Both the position numbers and the translations under genes were made by a program. Source: Chromera velia (taxonomy: Eukaryota > Sar > Chromeraceae). Taken from it: a stretch of 31,421 nt of DNA. The first letter of the stretch is position 1. Each line of letters begins with the position of its first letter. The DNA is taken from contig JAHBMJ010001516.1 of NCBI GenBank assembly GCA_018398765.1, positions 2,501 to 33,921 on the forward strand, given 5' to 3'. The notes under the pieces were generated by a model. That model made no database searches. It saw only the letters and a program-made list of their open reading frames with translations, and was not told the DNA's origin. Positions 9,150-19,059 of this stretch are shown here, piece after piece.

Positions 9150-11225
9150 ATGTTCGTGCCCAGCAGAAATTTAGAAGAGAGCCAGGAGGGCCAATGCGAC
9201 GTCGGACCTCAGCCAACAGAAGATCAAGCCGTCAGCAACCTCGCGCTGTTCATGTCAGTCCATACATACATGCATGCATGCCCGTCTATATTCAGCGTGA
9301 CGGAAAGACAGAGTTACACTCACAGTTCCTTTCCTCCGTCCAGCATGGTCTGTCACTTTAGCATGTTTGATAGCTATTCTCTCTCTTCATCTGTGCCTTC
9401 CTCCCTTTCAAGAAGTGCAGCTTTGAGTTCTCAGCTTGTCTCGATGCGGGTAGATTGACTAACAGCTGCATGTATGTATATGAATATTGATGTGCATGCA
9501 TATTGTCTTATAGCCAATTCCATGCCAGGAATAGTAGGATTTCCATTTTCAATCAGCTTATGCTCTATCTGACTGCAGCTTGCTTTTGGCCTTCAGTCTT
9601 CTTGAGATTGGATGGGCTGTCCGTTTCCACCACAAGGGTGTTGCAAAGATCGGCTCTGTGACCATACAGAGTCTCCGGAAGGCCCGTGGATATTCCAGCG
9701 AGGTGGTGGGCTCGAAGAGCTTCCCTCCCTCTCGGGCAATCAACGTGGTGCTTGCTCTGGTCCTGGCAGCCGGGAATCTGGTCAAGTCGGGGATCTACCT
9801 GGATAAGCACCTGGGGAACGTCAGTGGGTCGATCGATCAGCAGGAGAGACTCAGAAGCTAGAAGCTTTGGAAAAGAAAAAAGGAAACGAGGACTCCTCGC
9901 CGGGGCATGCATGAATACTATGTGACGTCCTTATGTGGTGACCAAATTAAAAACCAATTCGAATTGCACTCCTAAACGTGCCGTACGGAAAATGCTGCGG
10001 CCATTTCAACTCTTTTTTCGAGGGTGGGGCTATCAAGTAGACAGCAACTCACACATCAGTACTGCGAATTTTTCGGCCAATTTTTTGCTGCTTGATTCTT
10101 CTGTTCCTTGTGTGCACACGCGCAGGATGTCGGCCTGGATCTCACGGCGTTCCTTTATTGGCAGTCAGTCAGAAAGGACGCCAGACCGAAAAGAGAGAAG
10201 GGGGGGGGAGAAAGAGAGAAACAGACAGACAGACAGACAGACAGACGGACGGACGGACGGACAGACACGCAGACGTACAGACAGACAGAGACAAACAGAG
10301 AGACGGACAGGGAAAGAGACAGAGAGACAGAGAAAGAGACAGACAGAGAGACAGAGGGACAGTCAAAGAGACAGTCAAAGAAACAGGCAAAGACGGAGAC
10401 AGAGACAGAAACAGACATAGAGATTGTAAGAGACAGAGACAGAAACAGGCAGCGAGAGAAATCAATTCGTGGGTCAATGGGTCACCGTGTGTAACTGTTT
10501 CATCTCTCTCGCCGATCCCCCTTCGAGAAATGCTGCAGTCACTCATGTCTCTCCCGATCCCCTCCATGCATTTTCTTCTCCCTTTTTCTGTCCATCCTTC
10601 GATCCCCCGCCCCTTCTCTTTCGTTCCCTCTCTCTCTTCTTCTATTAACTTGTGTGTATTTTTGTGCACATTTCGAAAGCGCATGTCTCTTCTTTCGTCT
10701 TTGTGCAGGCATGTGACTCTTATCTTGTTTGCGTGTCTGTCTGTGCTGATATATGCGTGCAGATACCTGGCTGCTGCTCCTTTGTCTGTGTACGATTTTG
10801 CCGAGGCAATTGACCTTGGTGGAACTTCGTATTATGCAGCAGCGTTCCTTTTTGTGATTTTCTTGTCAGTCAGTCAAATCACACAGGCAGGCAATGGTGT
10901 GTGCTCGTTCTCTTTATTTGCCCCTCCGCCTCTTGAAATGTTTCCGTCCTCTCCAGACTCCCTCTGCGTGTTATCAAAAGCCCTGTTGCATCTGCGTCTC
11001 TAACATTGGGGAACACGATCTGATGCAAAACTTCTTTTCTCTTGTGCATGGATGTCTGCCCTTCGATCCTTTCTTGACCTCTTCCATCTATCCCCTGCTT
11101 TCTCCTTTCCCAATTTCTCTGTTTTCTTTTTCGCCTACTTCTTTCACTTCTTCTCTGTCGGCCATGCAATCATGCTGAGCCAGGATGATCGTTCACTTTG
11201 GTAATCGCCTCTTCCTCTCTGTGCC

Positions 11226-11264
<39 letters not shown>

Positions 11265-12602
11265 TACACACACACACACACACACCGTTTCTGTGTGTAT
11301 GAGAGGAAGGATTTGTTTCGACTACCAAAGATTCTTATCTGCATCTCCCTTTCTCTCATCCTCTCCCGTTCTCCTTTCGGTGCAGCTTTTCCTTGACCGA
11401 GTATCTGCGTCACGTCGCACACTGGCTTTCCTTCGCTCTCGCGATTGCTCTGATGGCAGGGGTGTCTCAAGTGACAACGACGGAGGCGATCGTGAAGGGA
11501 AAAAAGCTGTACAAGTATCACGTGACTCGAATCATGACCAGAAACCTGGCAATCTTGCTGGGGTTCTATTACTTTGTAAGTGCGGGGCTTACGTGTGTGT
11601 TGCGGGAAAACAAAGAATTTCGTTCGCTTTGTCCTCCTGCCTTCTGTCGTTTCTGTGTAAGGTTGTTCTTTCGCTAGTGTCTTCATGTCTTTTTTCACCT
11701 TCTGCTTTTTTTTTTTTTTCTTTCGGCGGATGTTTTTTCTGCCATGCATCTTTTTGTCCTAAATCGACCGACCATCCTTTCCTGTCAGTCTCTAGTAACG
11801 GCTTAGCGCCCACCAAATGAAATGAGCGCCTAGAAATAAGATCCAATGCTGAGAGCGACGCACAAGGGAGCGTTCTTTTGTAAGGTCAATACCATGTCGT
11901 TGTCCTTTCCTTCGTGTGACTGTCCTCTTTGACGCTGCTTCGTTAACGGTATTGCAGGGCTGGGTCCTTTTCCTCTTGGCATGGCTGGTCAGATGATAGA
12001 CAGGCAGACAGACAGGCGAACGGGTAGACAGTAATATACGCACAGACAGAGACGAAGCCCCCTCTCTTCCCGCTTTTTGTTTTTCATGTCTCTGTCTCTC
12101 TCCTTCGCAGTTGCGCGCTTCTTTAATTTCGAAATCAAGAGATGACAATCTGTTTCTTTTCTTCTCTGAGTCTGTCTTTGGATCTGTGCTTTTTTGTTTC
12201 TGCATTTGTTTCGAAGCACTTTCCCATCTCCACCTCTCTCTCTCTCTTTCTCTTCTTCATACTGCAGTTGCGGACTGACACCGACCCCAGTAGGGGGGTG
12301 CTAGACCCATCTGCTGTTGTACCGATCCTTTTGGGTTTCGAGTTCTTCGCCCTCCTTCTGGTGGGAGAGGCGACGTTGAGGCACAGGGCTTTCTGCGAAG
12401 ATTTCCATCTGCTTGAAATTTTACGGGCTCTACGGTGAGTCAGGAGGCTTCTTTGCATTGCTGATCCTTGTTTTCCCCATTCTGTCTGCCTGTTTGTCTG
12501 TCTGTCTGTTTGTCTGTTTGTCTGTTTGTCTGTTTGTCTGTCTGTCTGTCTGTTTGTCTGTTTGTCTGCTTGTCTGTTTGTCTGTTTGTCTGTTTGTCTG
12601 TT

Positions 12603-12637
<35 letters not shown>

Positions 12638-12926
12638 TTGTCTGTTTGTCTGTTTGTGTGTTTGTCTGTTTGTCTGTTTGTCTGTTTGTCTGTCTGTCTG
12701 TCTGTTTGTCTGTTTGTCTGTTTGTCTGTTTGTCTGTTTGCCTGTTTGTCTGTTTGTCTGTTTGTCTGTTTGTCTGTCTGTCTGTTTGTCTGTTTGTCTG
12801 TTTGTCTGTCTGTCTGTCTGTTTGTCTGTTTGTCTGTTTGTCTGTTTGTCTGTTTGTCTGTTTGTCTGTTTGTCTGTTTGTCTGTTTGTCTGTCTGTCTG
12901 TTTGTCTGTTTCTCTGTTTGTCTGTT

Positions 12927-12969
<43 letters not shown>

Positions 12970-13074
12970 TTGTCTGTTTGTCTGTTTGTCTGTTTGTCTG
13001 TTTGTCTGTTTGTCTGTCTGTCTGTTTGTCTGTTTGTCTGCTTGTCTGTTTGTCTGTTTGTCTGTTTGTCTGTT

Positions 13075-13109
<35 letters not shown>

Positions 13110-13279
13110 TTGTCTGTTTGTCTGTTTGTCTGTTTGTCTGTTTGTCTGTCTGTCTGTTTGTCTGTTTGTCTGTTTGTCTGTTTGTCTGTCTGTCTGTCTG
13201 TCTGCAACAGAAGAAATTAAGAAACAGAAGAGAATGGAGAAAGAGGAGAAGGAATAGAAAAGACGATATGGTCTGTCTG

Positions 13280-13343
<64 letters not shown>

Positions 13344-15364
13344 CGTGCGTGCGTGTATGTGTGTGGGTATGTGAGTGAGTGTGTGTGTCTGTGTCTGTGT
13401 CTGTATGTGCGTGTATGTGGATTTGTGTATTTATGTGTGTGCATGGGAGGCGGGGGGGTTAGAAGGAGTGAGAGAGTGAAGGGGCTGCCTCTGTGTCTGC
13501 AACTCTCCGTCTGGTTTTCCCCTTGTCGGTCTCTGTACATAGATCTTTCTGTCTGTCTGTCTGTTCGTCGAGTGCGTCAACAAACACGACAAGCCGAGCC
13601 TGCTTCTTCCTCCCGAGTTCTGTCTCCGTCTTGATCTCAGTTGCTTAACGCATCCAGTTGTTGAACAGACGCGCAACGTGCAAACAGTTCAAACGTTCTT
13701 TCCTTCTTTCAGCCTAACAACAAAGTCTGAAAACCCTCGAGGGCCTTCATTAAGTTCCATGTGCGGGCCTTTTGTTTTTGTTGCAGGTGGGTAAAAATTG
13801 ACAACAAAACCGGACGGGAGGTTGGAGAACAAACGCGCGAGGGCCCCGCGCTTCCCCCTGCTGTTCTTTTGATCACCATTCCGGCCTTGCTGGAATATTC
13901 GTTGGACCACACACCGACAGACAAAGTGGAGTCCCTCAAGAAGGCGGAGGATTTTGAGAGAAGAAAAACTTTGATGAACATCGCACAGGTCTGTCAGTTA
14001 GTCAGTCGGTATCCCATGTCTATCCCTTCGCTCCTTTTTCGTTTCCTTTTGGTTCTTCATACACCCGTTTATGTTTTCACTCACATCGCGTTTTCTTGCG
14101 TCGGAGGGAGCAAGTGAGAGCACAGTCGAATGTATGAACGATCGAGCACGTGAATCGACATGCAAGCATTGGCAACTGAAATTAATTTAATTATTCTGCA
14201 GGTCGGCATGGAGCACCTGCCCTCTGGTCGTTTGGCCCAAAAGATTTTGGAGACACGGGCACAGGCGATTCTCCAACAGCAACACAGGGACCACCATGGA
14301 GGGGGGCATCTGGTCTCTATGAACGCGAACATCCATCACGTCAGTACGTCAGTGAGTGAGAGTGTCCATCCGCTGCTGGTAGTGTAGACAGACAAGCGGG
14401 CAGTATAGGACTAAAGGAGACAACAGACGACTCAGCGGCGCGATGGATTTAACACTTTCACTTTTTTTCTCTCTCTCTCGTTCTCGTCGTTTTGTTCATG
14501 CCAAAGCATGCACATCCATTCTTTCCTCTGCGCTGCCTCCCTTGTGCTTTTGTCGTCCTCTCTTCTTCACCTCCTTTCCCTCTCCTCGACACTTGCAAAC
14601 TTGAGAAGACTACAGCGACCCTGTCGAACCACCAAAACCTTTCTTTCCGTGCGGAGTTGCCTCTCTCTAATTCCGTCGTCTTCATCTTTCTCTATCCCTT
14701 GCCTCCTTGCTTACAGCTCTTCACTCGCTCGAGGCCCCAAACTTGTTTGTTGATTTTCAAGTTCAGCTAGCTCGATACCCTTTGGTCAACACCTTTTGTC
14801 ACGTCCCTCCGCTCCTTTTCCTTCCTTTGCATTTCAACCTTTTCTGAGAAAATTGTCCTCTCCTATGCTCACTTGTACGCGCAGAAACGAAGGTCCAAAA
14901 GGTCTTCCATTCTTCACGCGGGCGACGATGAAAACGACGATGACGATGACCTCTCCATCGCCGCCATTTCCCTCCCAGAGGATCCGGGGGTTGGGGCCAC
15001 TTGGTCTCCCGCTCCGCTCACACCCCGCAAGGAGCATATGACCCCTCACAACTGGACTCCTCAAACGCACTCACGAGCCATTGACACACAGCCCCAGGCA
15101 GGAGCAGGAAAGCGTCGCGTCTCCTTGGCGTCTTTGCTGATGATGGAGGTGGCAGACGCAGTAGATGGCGACGGGGGGACGCACAGAGATCATCCGGGGG
15201 GAGCCCTGGGGGTCGGGGTGGGGGCAGAGGGAGAGGGAGGCACACGGAGAGGGAGTCTGGAGAGGAATGAATCTCCAGGGAGCCACAATCAACCGCCGTC
15301 CTCCATTGCGGAGGCGGAGAATGCGCGCAGACGGCGGCGTTCGCTCGTTCAAGGAATCACTTGA
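9150..15364 (+). CDS. Polytopic membrane protein, ten exons, family unknown
   Basis: Exons: 9150-9253, 9579-9819, 10126-10163, 10709-10864, 11386-11575, 11958-11987, 12268-12434, 13787-13988, 14202-14339, 14885-15364. They join in frame to 581 residues plus TGA. Hydrophobic segments lie at about 29-50, 88-109, 121-148, 168-182, 191-208, 233-253 and 268-290, with a weaker one at 333-347. Several are completed only across splice junctions (ALFI|LLLAF, YWQ|HVTLILF, FYYF|GWVLFLL), which supports the model. After the membrane region comes a hydrophilic tail with an acidic run (GDDENDDDDD) and a Gly/Ser/Arg-rich, low-complexity C-terminus (RRRRSLVQGIT). The loop after segment 1 is basic (KIGSVTIQSLRKARGYSS). 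No catalytic or transporter signature is seen. Two exons are tiny (38 and 30 bases). The eighth donor is ambiguous: 13989 (GTCTGT) or 14001 (GTCAGT), both in phase, differing by four residues. Confidence 0.8.
10204..10452. repeat. ACAG/AGAC repeat in intron 3
   Basis: Degenerate ACAG, ACGG and AGAG tetranucleotide array on the plus strand within the intron 10164-10708. Arg/Gln/Thr-rich frames over it are repeat-derived. Confidence 0.9.
11229..11285. repeat. (CT)n(CA)n compound microsatellite in intron 4
   Basis: CT dinucleotides pass directly into CA dinucleotides with one ATAC interruption. Confidence 0.95.
12481..13204. repeat. ~720-bp TGTC/TGTT minisatellite in intron 7
   Basis: TCTG and TTTG tetranucleotides alternate in variable order with rare variants (CTTG at 12569, 12734 region and 13041; TGTG at 12657). 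The absence of stop codons in the repeat leaves most frames open and produces spurious frames of 243-321 codons. It lies wholly between the donor at 12435 and the acceptor at 13786. Confidence 0.97.
13281..13442. repeat. (CT)n(GT)n compound microsatellite in intron 7
   Basis: CT run followed by a GT run and degenerate GT-rich sequence, in the same intron as the minisatellite. Confidence 0.93.
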
Positions 15365-15368
15365 AAAG

Positions 15369-15406
<38 letters not shown>

Positions 15407-17640
15407 GCACGCACGCAAACAGTGACACATAGACACACAGCAAGAGTGAGAGGGAGATTCTCTCGGGGCACATGATTGTTTCTGTGTTTGTCCGGTTGAC
15501 TCCATTGGATGCTTCAGAAGTTGTGAATGACATCAAAAAGAGGAGTGAGTCATTATGGAAAGATGTCGTTTCGGAAAGTGGGGGGAGAAAACACTGTTGA
15601 GCTACAGACAGAGTGATCGACAGAGAGACAAACAGATAACAAGATAGACAGAGACAGATGGACAGAGAGACAGACCCTTTTGTACAAATTGCTCTTCCAG
15701 AGAGCTGCTTTCTTTATGAGGGAGGTCTGCCTCTTTGTCCTGGAAGTTTTTGTCTGTGTCTGTTTGCGTGATGGGAACGAACGGGAAAGAAGGGGAAAAA
15801 GAAGAATAAAACTCTGAGGACAGACAGAGATACAAAGAACAATGAGGGACTATAGGAAAAGAAGCGCAAGAGAACGATGGAGGAAAGGGCTCGGGGGGGA
15901 AGAAAGAGGAACACATCGAGACAGTCAATGGTTAAGGGAACCGTTCAGAACAGTGTCGCTCCTTGCTCCACCTTTTTTTGCCTCACCGAATCAAATTTAT
16001 GTATTGAATGCGTAAATTAAATTATGTGGCAACTTCTGTCTGCTATCAAAAAGGTCAATCGATTGACGAAACAATCGATTGATCGATCTAGCTGGCGTCA
16101 AAATTCGTCTCCATCGATTACACCCGTTCCCGCCAGCAAGAGCACGCATACGATCCAACTTTTGCCCATGAGAAAACCGTTTTGTCTTGCAGATCACCAA
16201 CATATGTTTGCGCATATACATGCAGCATCGTCGCAGACCTGCAAGTTGAGGTCACGGCATTTTCTATCTATCCAGCTTGGCTTTCAAGTTGAAAACCCGG
16301 CGTTGGGAGCTAGGTCACAGAGTGTCAATCCACTTTGTAGCAGTGGGCATGCCCACGCTGTCTGACTTAATGTCTTTATCTTTCTGAGTACGACTCTTCA
16401 CCCCCCGTCACTTCCCAAATCACTAGCAAAATCATTTGTGGGTAAAATTATTAAAAAAACACGTAAAGTATAGTTAGTGTTGTTAAATGCTGTAGGCGAT
16501 AAACGCTGTTGTGTTCACACTAGAGGTATAAACAGCACTAATCGACAACGATATTTATGTTTCAATATAATACCGACATATTTCATAGTTTGTTTAGAGT
16601 CTAGCTTAGAGTCTTGGACTAACAGGCCGACCTTCGACCTGAATTGATCAACCTGGCCTATAGAACCTAGTATAGGACTTTCATAATAAATTTAAGAAGT
16701 GTGGAATTAAGTGCTGAAAATGTCTTAAGTCTTGACTGTAGACTGGAATCTACTGCATGATCATCAACTGACTAACTATAAGATCTGAGTTCAACAAGTG
16801 TATAATAATTTTTATTCATGTTGTTGGACTAGCTGTTGGAGTCCACAGTGCACCAACCATGCATTCATTATCCTCTGTTGGAACTAAGTTACCTGCATGG
16901 ACCAGATGGAGAGTGTTGGTATGCGTTTTATCATCATTGATGCATCACAGCCCTTTTTAGACTTCTGAGTCCAGAAAGGCCTGTTTGGCCTTAGCTTTTT
17001 CAGATGTTAGACCTCAGTCTGGTCCTGAGAAGTCCGTTTTTTGGACTCTTTGTGACTCTGAGAGTCGTTTTTTCTGCTTTAAAAAATGCTTGGAACTAGG
17101 CTTAGAATAGTGAGATCGACAGTTATAGTAATTGCCCGATTCTCACGATAAACTCTTAATTCAATCGATCAATCATTCTTACTAAGTGACATTCTATAGG
17201 GAGAGACTCAATTAATCTATTCATATCTACTGCATAGTAGTAAAAACGTTATTTTTGCTACAAAATGCCGTTTCAAATGCCGATGTTAACATTAGAGGTG
17301 TTGTAAATATCAACATTCAGCACTGACGGTATTAATAATTTATGAACCGGGTCCAACCCTAAGTATAGTCAAGTGTGTATACATAAAAATTGATAAAATT
17401 GCGTATTGCTGCATATACGGGGTCAAAGTGTTAACATAGCTGCTAGGTGAAAGCATAGATGTGAAGTATGAACTAGAGTGTAAAAACTTAAAACTATAAT
17501 ATCAAAATTTCAAATCTATGGCTTAGAATTTGACATAGCTGAATCTAGAGATGAATCTAAGTCCGACTTAACCCCAAATCATAACTAAAATCGTTGCTCA
17601 ATGATGATTATCATTCTAGTCATCATTATTAGGCATCTAG
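15365..17640. other. Intergenic spacer, partly AT-rich
   Basis: Begins with an (AC)n tract (15371-15405) and a CAGA-rich stretch (about 15605-15680). 16000-16370 has balanced composition with a palindrome (GTCAATCGATTGAC, 16054-16067) and a 113-codon frame (16024-16365) without splice or family support. 16400-17640 is AT-rich with no coding signal. Confidence 0.7.
15371..15418. repeat. (AC)n(GCAC)n microsatellite
   Basis: About seventeen AC dinucleotides followed by GCAC units, just after the stop codon of the membrane-protein gene. Confidence 0.95.
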
Positions 17641-17925
17641 ATGGTTGAAGACGAAGTACACGTTTTAACCGAGTGTCCCTTGCATGATGCCGAGAGGGCT
17701 CTGTGCTTGCAGGCTCTTTCAGACACATGGAATGAAGGGAGGGGGGAAAGAGCAGCAGGAAAGCCAAAATGGGGAGAGAGGACAAACAGGAAGACAGAAA
17801 GGCTTACCTTATTTTCTTTTCTTTTAAGTGAGACAGATGGAAGCGTCAACAAGTTTTTGAAGGATGTTGTCATAAAACGAGCTGCCATAAAGGAATGCCG
17901 CAAGAGAAATGCATGCAGCCTGTAA
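17641..17925 (+). mobile_element. Relic of the reverse-transcriptase C-terminus of a non-LTR retrotransposon
   Basis: A 94-codon frame begins VEDEVHVLTECPLHDAER. This fits the Glu/Asp-x-x-x-H-x-L-x-x-C-P-x-x-x-x-x-R signature found after the reverse-transcriptase domain of LINE-type elements, where His and Cys belong to a zinc-knuckle-like motif. The rest (FLLSETDGSVNKFLKDVVIKRAAIKECRK) resembles the usual helical C-terminal tail. A stop codon lies directly before the ATG and no RT catalytic core is found upstream, so this is a 5'-truncated, inactive copy. The identification rests on the motif alone. Confidence 0.5.
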
Positions 17926-19059
17926 GATGTATCAAGCATGCAGCTGGACTAAGCCCACCAAATCCTTTGGTCAAATGAAAAGGAAAGAAACGAAAGACAG
18001 GCAGAGTACGCAGCAACATAGCAGCAAATGAAGCAAGCAAAGGAAGAGAGAGTCTGAGAGAGAAATCAAAGGGTTAAGTGACTGGGAAGTATTGAGATTG
18101 GCCTCTAATCGATCGACCGTTTGTCTTGAGATGCCTCTGTTTGAAGCTTGTTTGAGCTCCGCCGGGTTAATCGGCGGGCCGCAGCATCGTCAGTGAGAGT
18201 TGATTGCATAATTGCAGTCTTTCGCATGCGATTGATAGTAATTGATTGATTATCACGTAAACAGTTTGCGGCACAGGTCTTTTTAACCTGTGTGGGCCGG
18301 CCAGGAAGGTCCGACGCGTGTATGTGCTTTTCCTGAACGCCGCACGTCGAGCGCTTGGCATTAGGGCAGGAGGCCAATCTTCCAGACATTAATCCTATCC
18401 TATCCTATCCTATCAGCTCCTATATAGGCCTAGAGTGGATTACAAGAAATTCAAAACACAAATTATAAAATTAATCCTAATCGTATTCTTAGGTACTATA
18501 TGCATATACCTAGATGCATACACTGAACCACGAAGCTAGCCACAAGGGCTATACCCAAAACAGGAATCGATCCAATCAATGAATCGGTCGATCAATTAAT
18601 TTAGCACTTAATCAATCCTAGAATCAATTATATATATCATTTTTTGTTAGACTATACATAGCGGTATGTTCAAAATGAAACAATTTGAACTTAAAAAATT
18701 GTAGAAACGACCTGAATATAAATACAAATGGCACCACGTGCTAAATCACTATCACTCTAGCTGCTCTAAGGCACCACTAATCACTAAAATAAATAAATAA
18801 ATATCACTATCACTAATAGAGACATCCATATTGAGCTACATATCCTAGTACAAATCTTGATTGACAGGCGCCGTTCTGGTGAGAACGAGGGTTATATAGC
18901 CAGGGTTATGGTAATGAAATGATTGAATGAAAGAAAACCCCGTTCGTCTAGACAGCTTTGTAAGCCTTGCCTTAGGCCTTGCCCCTGGCTCTCCTCCTGC
19001 ATGCAGTCCCCAGAAGGATGCGTGTACCGGTTTCCGTTTCTAGCCTTTCAACTAGGCGG
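17926..19059. other. Spacer after the retrotransposon relic
   Basis: 17926-18390 has balanced composition and may be the element's 3' untranslated region. 18391-18414 is a pentanucleotide repeat. 18415-18950 is AT-rich with (AAAT)n at about 18788-18803. 18950-19059 is the 3' flank of the minus-strand gene. The minus frame at 18105-18389 has no recognisable features. Confidence 0.6.
18390..18414. repeat. (TCCTA)n pentanucleotide repeat
   Basis: Four to five TCCTA units. Short tandem repeats of this kind often form the 3' tail of LINE-type elements, which would put the end of the relic here. This is inference. Confidence 0.6.

Noticed and set aside
10092..11003. 303-codon plus-strand frame
   Set aside because: It runs through the ACAG repeat and over two intron boundaries; only 10126-10163 and 10709-10864, in different frames, are taken as exons.
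12413..13378. Frames of 243-321 codons on both strands rich in Cys/Leu/Ser/Val or Arg/Gln/Thr
   Set aside because: They are translations of the TGTC/TGTT minisatellite, open in five frames at once, and lie inside an intron.
18105..18389. 94-codon minus frame
   Set aside because: No motif, no acceptor or donor, and it overlaps the presumed 3' part of the retrotransposon relic.
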